A stretch of DNA of 28,158 nucleotides from Rachicladosporium sp. CCFEE 5018 (taxonomy: Eukaryota > Ascomycota > Dothideomycetes > Cladosporiales > Cladosporiaceae): NCBI GenBank assembly GCA_002077045.2, contig KZ111146.1:44576-72733 (forward strand), read 5' to 3'. Below the pieces are notes generated by a model. That model saw nothing but the letters and a program-made list of their open reading frames with translations, was not told the origin of the DNA and ran no database searches. The translations under genes were made by a program, and so were the position numbers. Below, piece after piece: positions 18,955 through 27,019 of the stretch. The first letter of the stretch is position 1, and every line of letters begins with the position of its first letter.

Positions 18955-20166
18955 ATGCCTGCCCGGAATATGCGGAGCTCTGTATTCCTGCTAGCCGTCA
19001 GCCTCGTGGGACGCGTCTGGGCGCAGACACTGGCCGAACGTCAGGATACTGCCTTCACCGTGACTAGTCCAAAGGCCGGCGACACCGTCAGTCTAGTGAG
19101 TGGAAGCAGTGACGATTTGAGCGTCAACATAGCATGGACGGTCTCGGAAGCCCTCAAGTCACGTCCTGTATTCATCACGGTGGTGCAGGGCGACAGCATC
19201 GCATCGCTGTCGGACTTATTGACCATCAACGGTAAGAAATTCGCAGCTCAAAGTACGCCGGAGGCAGAGGCTCACTGCCAGCTTAGCTAGTACGGTAAAT
19301 AATGGGAGCTATTCCTGGACCGCGAACAGCTACTCCAGCGGATTGGTGGCTGGCTACAGCAGCTACTCGCTATCTTCTGGCTGCAACTACTCGATTGCCC
19401 TCAAAGTCTGGACGGATGTAGCTTACTCCGGCTACTTCACCGTGATCAACCCTGAAGATGGCGGATTGAACACCACGTCGGTCTGCCCGACTCCAGGCAC
19501 AGGGCCGAGTGGCGCGACTATCTCAGGTACTAGCTCTTCGTCTTTACTCTCAACTAAGACTAACCGCGAGCGTCAGGGTCAGGTATGAGTTCACCATCTG
19601 CGTCTTCCACTTCCGCAGGTGCCTCTACGACTGCGTCCAGTGAGTCAAGCACATCTCCCAGCACCTCCAGCACGACTTCCAGTCGTAGCACATCATCTTC
19701 GAGTGGCACTAGTGCCCCTAGCAGAACATCTACCAACGGCGCAGCAGGTTCCAGCGGGTCTTCCTCGGGTGCCTCCGCGTCCGCAGCCAGCAACTCGGGC
19801 GTCTCGACAACGACATTGGCCGTGGCAGTAGCCGTACCTATAGTCGTGCTGCTCCTGCTGTTCGGGCTCGTCATATGGCTCGGGAGACGTAGGGGCTGGT
19901 TTGTCAAGAGATCGCACGCTCAGAACTACACCGCTGCGAATGCCTTCGAAGATCGACAGCCATACTTGGAGAAGCCGAATGGCAGCTCCGCGCAGAACGA
20001 TGGGGCGTCGCCTATGAGCAGGAAGCCAATCGGTAGCGCTTTTGTTGCTGAGACGAATGGACCCGCGGAGATGCATGGCGATCATCAGCCACATCGTATC
20101 GACGGGCAAGAGGTGTATCAGATGCCCGGGGATGAGGGTATGGCGAGATACAACGTTCGGAACTGA
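18955..20166 (+). CDS. Kre9/Knh1-like N-domain, Ser/Thr stalk, single-pass membrane protein
   Basis: Exons 18955-19231, 19287-19526 and 19577-20166 give about 368 residues. Intron 1 (55 nt, GTAAGA...CTTAG) joins DLLTIN to ASTVNNGSYSW in phase. Intron 2 (GTACTA..., ACTAAC branch) has two in-phase acceptors 6 nt apart (19576 and 19582). The N-terminal signal peptide is MRSSVFLLAVSLVGRVWA (the second ATG, at 18970, has better context). The domain at ~30-150 has the FTVTSPKAGDTV opening and NIAWTVSE...VFITVVQGD pattern of the Kre9/Knh1-like (Ser-Thr-rich, GPI-associated) family, which is tied to beta-1,6-glucan and the cell wall. Then a Ser/Thr-rich O-glycosylation-type stalk (~175-250), one membrane helix (VAVAVPIVVLLLLFGLVIWL, about 251-275), an RRRGWFVKR stop-transfer and a ~95-residue cytoplasmic tail. 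This layout resembles a wall-stress-sensor shape rather than a GPI protein. The ligand and role are unknown. Confidence 0.8.
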
Positions 20167-20468
20167 TGAGCACAACGAAGTTCGAATCGGGAAGGGTACC
20201 AGTTCGGTCACGACGCAGTCCGACGACAAGACTTGATACTTGTCTCTCGACAATTTCAGTCTCCACACAGTGAACGAGTGTGCTCCGGGATCCCATCCGA
20301 TCGTCTTCATACATCAAATTCCCCGGATCGCGCCTATGGCGATCCTTAGCGTTCCGACGGGAACACGCCGAGATTGGGCGACACATCGCGCTTCCCACCG
20401 CGCTTCATGCAGCAGCGCGTATACGCTCCATTTTCGCACTCGTCATTGAACTACCGGAATCAAACGAA
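20167..20468. other. Convergent intergenic spacer
   Basis: About 300 bases lie between the Kre9-like stop (plus) and the small secreted protein stop (minus). I see no gene or repeat. Confidence 0.5.
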
Positions 20469-20716
20469 TCAGCTTGAAGGAATCTGACTTATTGACGTGG
20501 TCGCCGCGGTGTAGAATGCTGAGAAGGTGTGACACCTACCGTGCACTCGTATCCTCCTTCGCAGACGCCGCAGCTCGCTGTGCACCAGCGGTAGTAGTGG
20601 TCCGGAGGGACTGTCTGGGGGCTGGCGTCGCGTTCGGAGACGCCGTCTTCGACTGGTGCTGCGAGGGCACGGCCTACGATGGCGGCCAGGAAGAGGAGGG
20701 TGGATTTAATGCGCAT
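20469..20716 (-). CDS. Small secreted cysteine-rich protein
   Basis: The ATG is at 20716-20714. Residues 1-20 are a clear signal peptide (MRIKSTLLFLAAIVGRALAA), followed by a short acidic pro-like segment and a tyrosine pair before a compact cysteine cluster WCTASCGVCEGGYEC (four Cys in 15 residues, spacing C-x3-C-x2-C-x5-C). A GTAGGT donor at 20539 and a TCAG acceptor at 20484 define a 56-nt phase-0 intron; splicing gives ...YECTIPSS and stops at 20469 (about 60 residues). Without splicing the frame continues to a basic tail and stops at 20489 (75 residues). Four cysteines could form two disulphides. Small secreted Cys proteins of fungi include effectors, antimicrobial peptides and wall proteins; I cannot assign this one. 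The plus-strand open frame over it (20474-20719) is its shadow. Confidence 0.6.
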
Positions 20717-21770
20717 TGAGGATTGTTTGCCGAGATATCACAGGCTGAGAAGTACCAGAGATGAAGGAGACTGGGAGATTTACATGGTGAAGAGGCGGTT
20801 ATGCAGTTGGTATTTATGTCTTCCCTCTGCTGCTCCCCGAGCCTCGCTTGTGGCATTCTGTTTCAAGGGCTGATTTGTAACGTCTCTTCGCTTCCTTCTA
20901 TTCCTCGGCTTCAATGTGCTTTCAGCTCATATCTCGTCCTGATGCCCGTTCACATATGCAACGGGATTTGCCAAGACATGTCGTCGACGAACGGGCCAAT
21001 CGTGGAAGACCTCGCTTGACGACAGCTGCCTTGCACATCACATCTGCGCACATCTGGACCGAAGAGAGAATTGACGCCTCCCGTTGTCGCGAGTACATTT
21101 TGACGTATTCGAGACTACCATCAAATGTGCAAGCGACATTCCGGTCCTCGTCTGGCTCTACAATTGCAGAAGGAGCCAGAGCTCAGTCTATCAGGCCCTC
21201 AGAGCCCAGTGACCTACTCCGATCGAAGCACTCGAACGGCAGATGCTACTCGTCCGGAGCGAGCGCAGTATCTTCGACTCTGCACGTAGCTTCACCAGGG
21301 CAGAGCCCAGGATGCCATCGAGCTGACCCTCTTGGGACCTGACGTACTGTATCAGCATCCGGCACCTGCAGAAATAGCTCGACGTCGCTTCAGCAAGGGG
21401 CAGCGTGCGTCATCAGGCTGCATCACAGCGGCCCTCTGCAGACCTGTTTAGCGAATTGTCGCTTCGCGCTACGAGGAGAGTCGCGAGAACGGACGGATCG
21501 AACGCCGTACATCTTCTTTCTTTGATTCGAACACAGTGCGAAGCGACCAGGTGTTGTTCAGTCGCCGAAGTGTCGCATCGCGGGCTTGTAGTATTTTCGC
21601 TTCGAGAGATTGCCTACTGCTCTCTATCACAAGCCGTGAGCTGCAAATTCCAGGCTAAGGGACGCGGCACATTTGACACTGCACCATCGTGAACCGAAAT
21701 CCCCTGAAGCATACTTTTGGCTGCACTCCTTGCGCCAAGTACGGCTAACGATCGACTCTTTTGGCCGAGT
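20717..21770. other. Intergenic, nothing recognised
   Basis: About 1.05 kb lie between the start of the small secreted protein (minus) and the APH kinase (plus), so this is a divergent promoter region. Plus-strand open frames at 20914-21342 and 21405-21692 have no signal, domain or good start context. No tRNA, transposon terminus or repeat was apparent by eye. Confidence 0.5.
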
Positions 21771-22523
21771 ATGGGTGCTTTGGGCTCGTCCCTTAAGGCC
21801 CTCATCGAAGACCTCCTCTTCCCCATCCGCCTCCACCTCTCCCCTCGCATCGCCTGGTCGGCCAAACGGAAAATCGTGCGTTTCTCACCTTCTACCCTAG
21901 TCAAAGGCCCGTGTCGTGAGCAGGATCTCGAAGCCATGCTCTACGTCACTCAACACAGCTCTGTTCCTGCGCCGAGGGTAATCAGGGTGTACAGACGTGA
22001 GAAGGGGAGGGACGACGGGCTCTGGATCTGCATGGAATTCATCCGGGGAGAAAGCCTAGTGGCCTCGTGGACGAAAGAGGATGAGCATGTGAGGAGGAAG
22101 TGGGTACTGAAGATCATGGAAAGTGTAAGGGTGATGAGAGCTTTGAGTCCGCCCGAAGATCTGGGAGTGGTTGTTGGTTCGACTGAGGGTGGAGGTGTTA
22201 TCGACGGCATCCTGAGTGAAGACGAAGTCGGACCCTTCGCCACTGTTGCCGCATTCCGTGAGCTACTTCAGTCCAACCCAAATCTCGAGCAGTACAGGGA
22301 TCTGTGGGATTCCGACAAGGAGATGTACTGTGTGCTTACGCACGCAGATCTGGCGCCGCGAAATATCATCCTGCGAAGTAACGATGGCGAGCCCGTCATC
22401 ATTGACTGGGAATTTGCTGGCTGGTGGCCGGAGTACTGGGAGAGGATCAAGTGGCATTTTGCTGATTTTCCGGAGACCACGGGGTGGGTGGAGATGATGG
22501 ACGCGCTCGATGATGAAGGTTGA
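21771..22523 (+). CDS. APH-fold (aminoglycoside phosphotransferase-like) small-molecule kinase
   Basis: An intronless 250-residue protein. The ATG at 21771 has A at -3 and G at +4; the frame is open further upstream only from a TTG. It has the choline/aminoglycoside-kinase fold signature: VRFSPSTLVKGP (strands around the ATP lysine), EAMLYVTQHSSVPAPRVI (alpha-C Glu and hinge), ICMEFIRGESL (hinge), catalytic LTHADLAPRNIIL (HxD and Asn present) and metal-binding VIIDWEFAGWWPEYWE. This subfamily is greatly expanded in Pezizomycotina and its substrates are mostly unknown. All catalytic residues are present, in contrast to the nonsense-bearing relative at 2069-4046, which belongs to a different branch. 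The 5' third is C-rich and the 3' end G-rich on the coding strand. It converges on the next gene with a gap of 114 bases. Confidence 0.85.
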   Translation: MGALGSSLKALIEDLLFPIRLHLSPRIAWSAKRKIVRFSPSTLVKGPCREQDLEAMLYVTQHSSVPAPRVIRVYRREKGRDDGLWICMEFIRGESLVASWTKEDEHVRRKWVLKIMESVRVMRALSPPEDLGVVVGSTEGGGVIDGILSEDEVGPFATVAAFRELLQSNPNLEQYRDLWDSDKEMYCVLTHADLAPRNIILRSNDGEPVIIDWEFAGWWPEYWERIKWHFADFPETTGWVEMMDALDDEG

Positions 22524-22637
22524 CGAAGGTAGAGCCTAACACGAGGGTAGCGTACAGTCAAACCCAATCTCTTCTTCCCAGCACTGTTCACTATCATCCG
22601 CAACGATGGTCGGTTTCCAACACACTTCCCGTTGGCG

Positions 22638-23507
22638 CTATACTCTACCACCTGACTGCCCACTCCCTCCTGCATCGTCGCGATCCCCACGCTTCAGCCC
22701 CTTCAGCCCAGGGCCCTCCAGTCCAGGCGTCGGCGGGTTTGAATACCCAGGAACGACCTTGTTAACAGTCCAATCAATCTCAGCGGCATTCGCGAGATCT
22801 TGCAGCTTCTCGGTCGATGAGTCTTGGTACGACCCCGGGCGAATGACTTCTTGCGGAGGTTTAGAGGCCGAGGAGTCGAGTCTTGGGAAGCCAGGAGGGC
22901 GAGTCAGAGCAGCGGGAGCTGGTAGAGCGGGATCGGAGGCTGGTAGTGGTCTGGGTGCTGGCGGCGGTGGAGGTGGTGGCATGGATCTCTGCGGTGGTGG
23001 CATGGGTCTTTGTTGCGGCGTAGCATGCAAACGTGATGCTGACGCAGGCACCTGTGCTGTTGGCATGGCCTCACGGGCCGGTGAAGATGGTGCGGGCAGC
23101 TGTGGTGGCGGTCTGGCAGCAGGTATCTGTGATGCTGGCGCGGGTATCTGTGGCGGTGCCCTGGACTGGTGCGGAGGTTCCCAAGGGGGAAAGGTACCCC
23201 TAGGCGGAAGTTTCACATCCGCTAATCGATCCACCGTCGACCGTATCGCAGAATCTTGAGCATAGCTTGCCTTCGGCGGCCCTACGACTGGATCTCCCAT
23301 CGATATGAACTCCCCACTCGGCCTCCGATCAGCAGATCCCGACGCGGGTACTGGGGCTCCCGGGCCCGGCGACTCTGTAGTCGTCAACAACAAATGCGAG
23401 AGCTCTGACTCCGCTGAGCTCCCACCAGCACTTGAGCGTCTCTGCGTTGCAGCTTCGTTGGGCGGGAGCCAGTTCAAGTCACCTACGAGCTCGGGAGATA
23501 TCGACTT
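22638..23507 (-). CDS. Pro-rich C-terminal block, in frame after TAG of the 23508-24998 ORF
   Basis: After the TAG at 23510-23508 the same frame continues for 289 sense codons (KSISPELVGDLNWLPPNEAA...) to a TGA at 22640-22638. The first in-frame ATG lies about 70 codons in (ISMGDPVV), which argues for continuity with the upstream ORF rather than a new gene. The content is low-complexity Pro/Ala/Ser: repeated ASQIP/PPPQLP/PPPQR units, a run of Pro (PPPPPPPAP) at about 22965, then a better-ordered end with STEKLQDLANAAEIDWTVNK and PGYSNPPTPGLEGPG. It could be joined to the upstream ORF by an intron that skips the TAG; the strong GTATGC at 23589 can pair in phase with AG acceptors about 150-168 nt downstream. 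Otherwise it is read only by stop readthrough, or the gene is broken. Confidence 0.5.
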   Translation of the reverse strand, partial: KSISPELVGDLNWLPPNEAATQRRSSAGGSSAESELSHLLLTTTESPGPGAPVPASGSADRRPSGEFISMGDPVVGPPKASYAQDSAIRSTVDRLADVKLPPRGTFPPWEPPHQSRAPPQIPAPASQIPAARPPPQLPAPSSPAREAMPTAQVPASASRLHATPQQRPMPPPQRSMPPPPPPPAPRPLPASDPALPAPAALTRPPGFPRLDSSASKPPQEVIRPGSYQDSSTEKLQDLANAAEIDWTVNKVVPGYSNPPTPGLEGPGLKGLKRGDRDDAGGSGQSGGRV

Positions 23508-24998
23508 CTATTCGCCATCTCTGTGTGTCTCAGTTCCGCTAAATCGGCGCGGAAATCGTCTTGCCAGGTCTCTCATCTGCGCAGCATACTGTGCCTCGGA
23601 GGTTCCGGCTTGCAATGTAGGAGCACTGTTGGGGTGCGTCTCTCTCGATGGGGCGGTAGTCGGCGGCTCAACAGTATCGACTGGTGGTATAGGAGCATTG
23701 TCCTCTCGCAGTTCTCTCGGCGGCGCCGAAAGGTCCGACTCAGTGGTTTCGACTTGCGGTTCAGGAGCATTGTTGACTTGCGACTCTCTCGGCGGTGCCG
23801 TATGCGGCGTTTCAGCGGGTTTGGCTTGCGATACAGGAGCAGGAGCAGTGTCGGCTGTCAAGTCGATCAGCGGCGCCACAGGAGATGGCTCGGGACGTTC
23901 GATCTGTAACACACGCGCAATGTTAACCTGGAAGTTCTTCTGCGATCGATGCGGCTCCATAGCGCTCTCAGTGTCCGTCAGAAGCAGACCATGGAACTGT
24001 GAGTGCTGTCCCAGAGGCGGATGCTGTTGGGGAGGGTCGATCGAGAATCCCGAATTGTGATAAACATGGCCTGTGGGCAATTCAGGTGCGGTGCTGACAA
24101 GCTCAGGACCCGGCATTTGGGGTGGCGGCTGATGGCCTCCCGGGTTGTAAAGCAGTCCGCGCAAATAGCGCCCGAAGTCAGTCTCAGAGGGGATGGGGGA
24201 GCGCCATACCTGTGGAGGAGGCCCATCCAACGGTACGTCAGGGGGTGGTCTAGGTGATTCAGATGTATTGGGTTGTTGTCGAGGGTCTCGGTTCTCGTCA
24301 GGTCGCAGTCCCGTTTGTTGCGACGCCCCAACCGCCTCTCCACCGCTGGCCGTCGCAGCTGTTGCTGTGGCGGCGCCCCCTGTCCCCACATTCTGCCATT
24401 CATCAGGGCCATTGAGAGTCGACGGAACGACTTGCACGCTCTCCACAACACTAGGATCAACGGGCGTTCTCGAGATCCTCAGGTTGCACTCTATTGCTAT
24501 CTCCCTGAGATCGCCGCCCCAGTCAATTATAGCTGCATCGAGTATGCTGGCTTCGCCTTCTCTCAATTCTCCCGCCTGCGCAGCATAGCCAGCTCTAGCC
24601 TGCTGGACCCAGCCCAAATGAACATCGATACCATAATAGCGACTCAGGATGATCCAGAGGTGACTTCGAATGTATCGCCCGCTCATCTTGCCCATACTCA
24701 GGTCGTGGTCGATGAGTCGGTTGATAACAACAGGAGGGCAACGCTTTGAAACAACGCACACAAAGTTGTCAGGGTTATTGTACGGCGAGATGGGTGCGGT
24801 CAGGGGCTGCCATATATACTTCTGCCATTCGTTGACGGGTCCGCGGCAACATGGGCATAGTGACCAGACTCCACATACTCTGGTGGTCCTGGCGTTGGGG
24901 CAATACATCGCACCGAGTGCACTCTTTGGTGCGGTGCAGGGGATCACCATCAGTACCGAGTGGCTGCATTTGAAGTAGATGGTGCGATGGCCGCACAT
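23508..24998 (-). CDS. Cys/His-rich N-terminus with long disordered Pro-rich region, unknown function
   Basis: The ATG at 24998-24996 (MCGHRTIYFKCSHS) starts a 496-residue frame ending in TAG (23510-23508). Residues 1-52 hold ten Cys plus two His (C2, H4, C11, H13, C21, C33, C42, C48, C50, C51), suggesting zinc binding, though the spacing is not a standard RING. Similar Cys-rich openings (MC-x-H...C-x-H...CPCC) occur on many uncharacterised Dothideomycete proteins. Residues ~60-170 look folded (FVCVVSKRCPPVVINRLIDH, HLWIILSRYYGIDVHLGWVQ, DAAIIDWGGDLREIAIECNL). From ~180 on the chain is Pro/Ala/Thr-rich and disordered, with a PLIDLT motif typical of SUMO-interacting motifs and three degenerate 24-residue tandem repeats (23798-23583). 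The frame continues past the TAG (see 22638-23507). I do not recognise a function. Confidence 0.65.
   Translation of the reverse strand: MCGHRTIYFKCSHSVLMVIPCTAPKSALGAMYCPNARTTRVCGVWSLCPCCRGPVNEWQKYIWQPLTAPISPYNNPDNFVCVVSKRCPPVVINRLIDHDLSMGKMSGRYIRSHLWIILSRYYGIDVHLGWVQQARAGYAAQAGELREGEASILDAAIIDWGGDLREIAIECNLRISRTPVDPSVVESVQVVPSTLNGPDEWQNVGTGGAATATAATASGGEAVGASQQTGLRPDENRDPRQQPNTSESPRPPPDVPLDGPPPQVWRSPIPSETDFGRYLRGLLYNPGGHQPPPQMPGPELVSTAPELPTGHVYHNSGFSIDPPQQHPPLGQHSQFHGLLLTDTESAMEPHRSQKNFQVNIARVLQIERPEPSPVAPLIDLTADTAPAPVSQAKPAETPHTAPPRESQVNNAPEPQVETTESDLSAPPRELREDNAPIPPVDTVEPPTTAPSRETHPNSAPTLQAGTSEAQYAAQMRDLARRFPRRFSGTETHRDGE
23583..23798 (-). repeat. Three degenerate 72-bp (24-residue) tandem repeats in a coding region
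   Basis: Three consecutive 24-codon units read APPRESQVNNAPEP..., APPRELREDNAPIPP... and APSRETHPNSAPTLQ..., sharing an A-P-x-R-E core and an N/S-A-P turn at the same offset. The unit boundaries are 23798, 23726 and 23654. A fourth, weaker unit may precede them (ADTAPAPVSQAKPAETPHT). They sit in the disordered part of the Cys-rich/Pro-rich protein. Confidence 0.6.
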
Positions 24999-25401
24999 GG
25001 TGCTGGTGAGTGTCGCTCCAGATATGCGCTGAGAAGGTTGTGCCAACGTAGTGATGCTTCGCAATGTGTTGTAGTGTAGACGAGATGCCGAAGAGATGAT
25101 ATCTAGATGGATGTCAATGTTGAGCAGTTCGAACTATGCAGATGGTGCGAGGTGTTGTCGAAGCGAATCGGTACTGATCTACGTACTTACCAGAAAGCTC
25201 TGTTGACAGTCCCATATGCACCTACCGTGCGCTCCGTGACCTGCTTCCATTGAAGCACCTGCCACTGAGATGTGATGTGGCACTTGCTACGTCTCCAAGC
25301 GATTAGCCCGCTTCTCTCCAGTACAGCGACTTTGCGTCCCGGTACCACAGCCATGCTGATATGAGCGCACGCCACATTTTATGTAGACCGACAAGCAACG
25401 C
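24999..25401. other. Intergenic, nothing recognised
   Basis: About 400 bases lie between two minus-strand genes, likely the 3' UTR of the 25402-26963 gene and the promoter of the Cys-rich gene. A 62-codon minus-strand frame (25375-25187) has no supporting features. Confidence 0.5.
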
Positions 25402-26963
25402 TCAGGCCACCTCCATGCCACCCACGATCTCTTTCGCAGACCGCAATACCAGCTGCCTCAGCACCTCAAGCTTAGCAAGCAGCTGCTCAAGCCCATCGTC
25501 GGTTGTCTTCCCAGCCTCCGTATCACCCATATCATCCATAGGAAACCATGTTCCCACTTTAGCGTCCCACTGCGCCTTCGCGCCAACGGCCAGATTCTCG
25601 TTCCGCGCGAACCGAGTCGCCCACGAACTGTGATACACTTCAAGCGACCAGCGCGGCTCGAACGCCTTGATCGTGTAGTCGCCTGGATTACGAGACCTGG
25701 CGGTGCAGATGCGGTCTTGGAAGCGGGTGAGCTCGACAACATAGTCGGATTGAGCAAGATTGTAACGATAGCTTACGCGTTGTTGATACGACTTGGTGGG
25801 TAGGTAAGGCGTGAAGCGTGATATGAAGTTGATATCGCCGTGATTGCGGCGCGCCTCTTTGGAATCGATCTTGATATGATCTGCAAGCTTAGCCAGATTC
25901 TCTGGCAGGCGCTTGTACTCAACCGCATGGGCGCCGACGAGATCGAATTGCCAAGCCGAGCCATCCGTTAGGTCTGTGAGACTGACATCGACAAGAGGAA
26001 AAGGAGTGCTTGAGCTGCGGTCAAGGCGAACCCAAGAGCGTGATAATGTATCGAAGACTTCGGGGTTATTCCCTATCCCGCCCGGATCCACCTCGTGCCA
26101 GGTGACAGAGTGGCGTAGATCACCAGCGCGGTCGGTGAAGATGAACACGGCGGTGTAAACGGGCTTGACGTCCGAGAGGCGAGCGATCATGCCACTTTGC
26201 GGGACCAACAAGCCTTTCGCGCACTGGAGGGCATGGAGGGCTGCGTTCTCGCGGGTGCGATCACCCAGTCTGCACACTGGTCAGCATATCATTCTTCTTC
26301 GCATTCACAAAATGACAACTTCGGGCACACTCACTCCATCGTCACCTCGCCCCTGAATTGTGTCTGCTTCAGCATGCCCTGGAAGTCTTCGAAGCCGTAA
26401 GAACCATCGACCGGCATCTTGTACTGGGTCATCAAGAATGTGCCCAAGCGGATACGCAAGTCGAGATGTCCGCGGTAAAAATGAAGTCTGGACAGCTGAT
26501 GCACCACGATCGCCTTGAGCAGGAGCGCATTCTTGTGCGAGCTGCCGTCAGCGGGTAGAATTGTCCCATCGGTCTCAACGAGATCCTCCCCACAAGGAGA
26601 CTGGCCAGTCTTATCGCGATCTGCATCGTCGCCTGGCATGTGAGGATGCGTGTACTGTTTTAGAGCTACCGCGGTGAAATGCTGGCTGTCATCTGCATTA
26701 TGAAGCAGATAGCGTCGTGTGCTATCGAGCTGACGAGCAGCAATTTGGAAGCACACATTGCGGAGTAGGACTACTGCTTTCGTGACTCCGCTCTGCGAGC
26801 CGAGAATGTTGAAACTCTTGATCTTTGGGGTAAAGATGATGTGACACGCAGTGTCCATGCGGATGCGATCCAGTGCTTCGAAGCTCGGGCCCAGCACAGC
26901 TTCGGGATCGTAATCTTCAACGGGCCAGCGAAAGGTCCCGATTGCCCCAAATGCTGCGCCCAT
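25402..26963 (-). CDS. Two-exon fungal protein of unknown function next to ORC1
   Basis: Exons 26963-26335 and 26269-25402 give 498 residues. The intron (26334-26270, 65 nt) has GTGAGT, a CTGAC branch point and TGCAG; it joins GEVTME to LGDRTRENAALHAL in phase 2. The frame is open a little upstream of 26963, but only from a TTG. The N-terminal part (FEALDRIRMDTACHIIFTPKIKSFNILGSQSG...KAVVLLRNVCFQI) has the beta-alpha pattern of a KH-like RNA-binding module. The middle has HFYRGHLDLRIRLGTFLMTQYK and FEDFQGMLKQTQFRGEVTME; the C-terminal half looks folded (YTAVFIFTDRAGDLRHSVTWHEV, LTDGSAWQFDLVGAHAVEYK, KAFEPRWSLEVYHSSWATRF) and ends in a helical, Leu-rich tail. I recall similar uncharacterised KH-like proteins in Pezizomycotina but cannot name the family firmly. 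It shares a very short divergent promoter with ORC1. Confidence 0.75.
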
Positions 26964-27019
26964 CGGAGGAGCCTGGCGATACTGGACTCCTGCGCACCCC
27001 GTCAATAATTAGTGACGAG
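26964..27019. promoter_or_regulatory. Very short bidirectional promoter between the KH-like gene and ORC1
   Basis: Only 56 bases separate the two divergent start codons (minus-strand ATG ending at 26963, plus-strand ORC1 ATG at 27020). Leaders must be very short, or transcription of each gene must start inside the other. No TATA-like element is obvious. Confidence 0.5.

Noticed and set aside
21490..21540. GATTCGAAC resembling a tRNA T-loop
   Set aside because: No matching acceptor stem, D-arm or anticodon arm at the required spacing.
20914..21692. Two plus-strand frames in the gap before the APH kinase
   Set aside because: No signal peptide, domain, intron logic or start context; composition is like the surrounding intergenic DNA.
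22606..23259. 217-codon plus-strand Gly/Ala/Cys-rich frame
   Set aside because: It is the reverse complement of the Pro-rich repeats of the minus-strand protein, hence poly-Gly/Ala/Cys.
3400..23510. Reassignment of TAG to a sense codon in this organism
   Set aside because: SAS10 ends with TAG exactly at its conserved terminus, so TAG works as a stop; case-by-case explanations are preferred.
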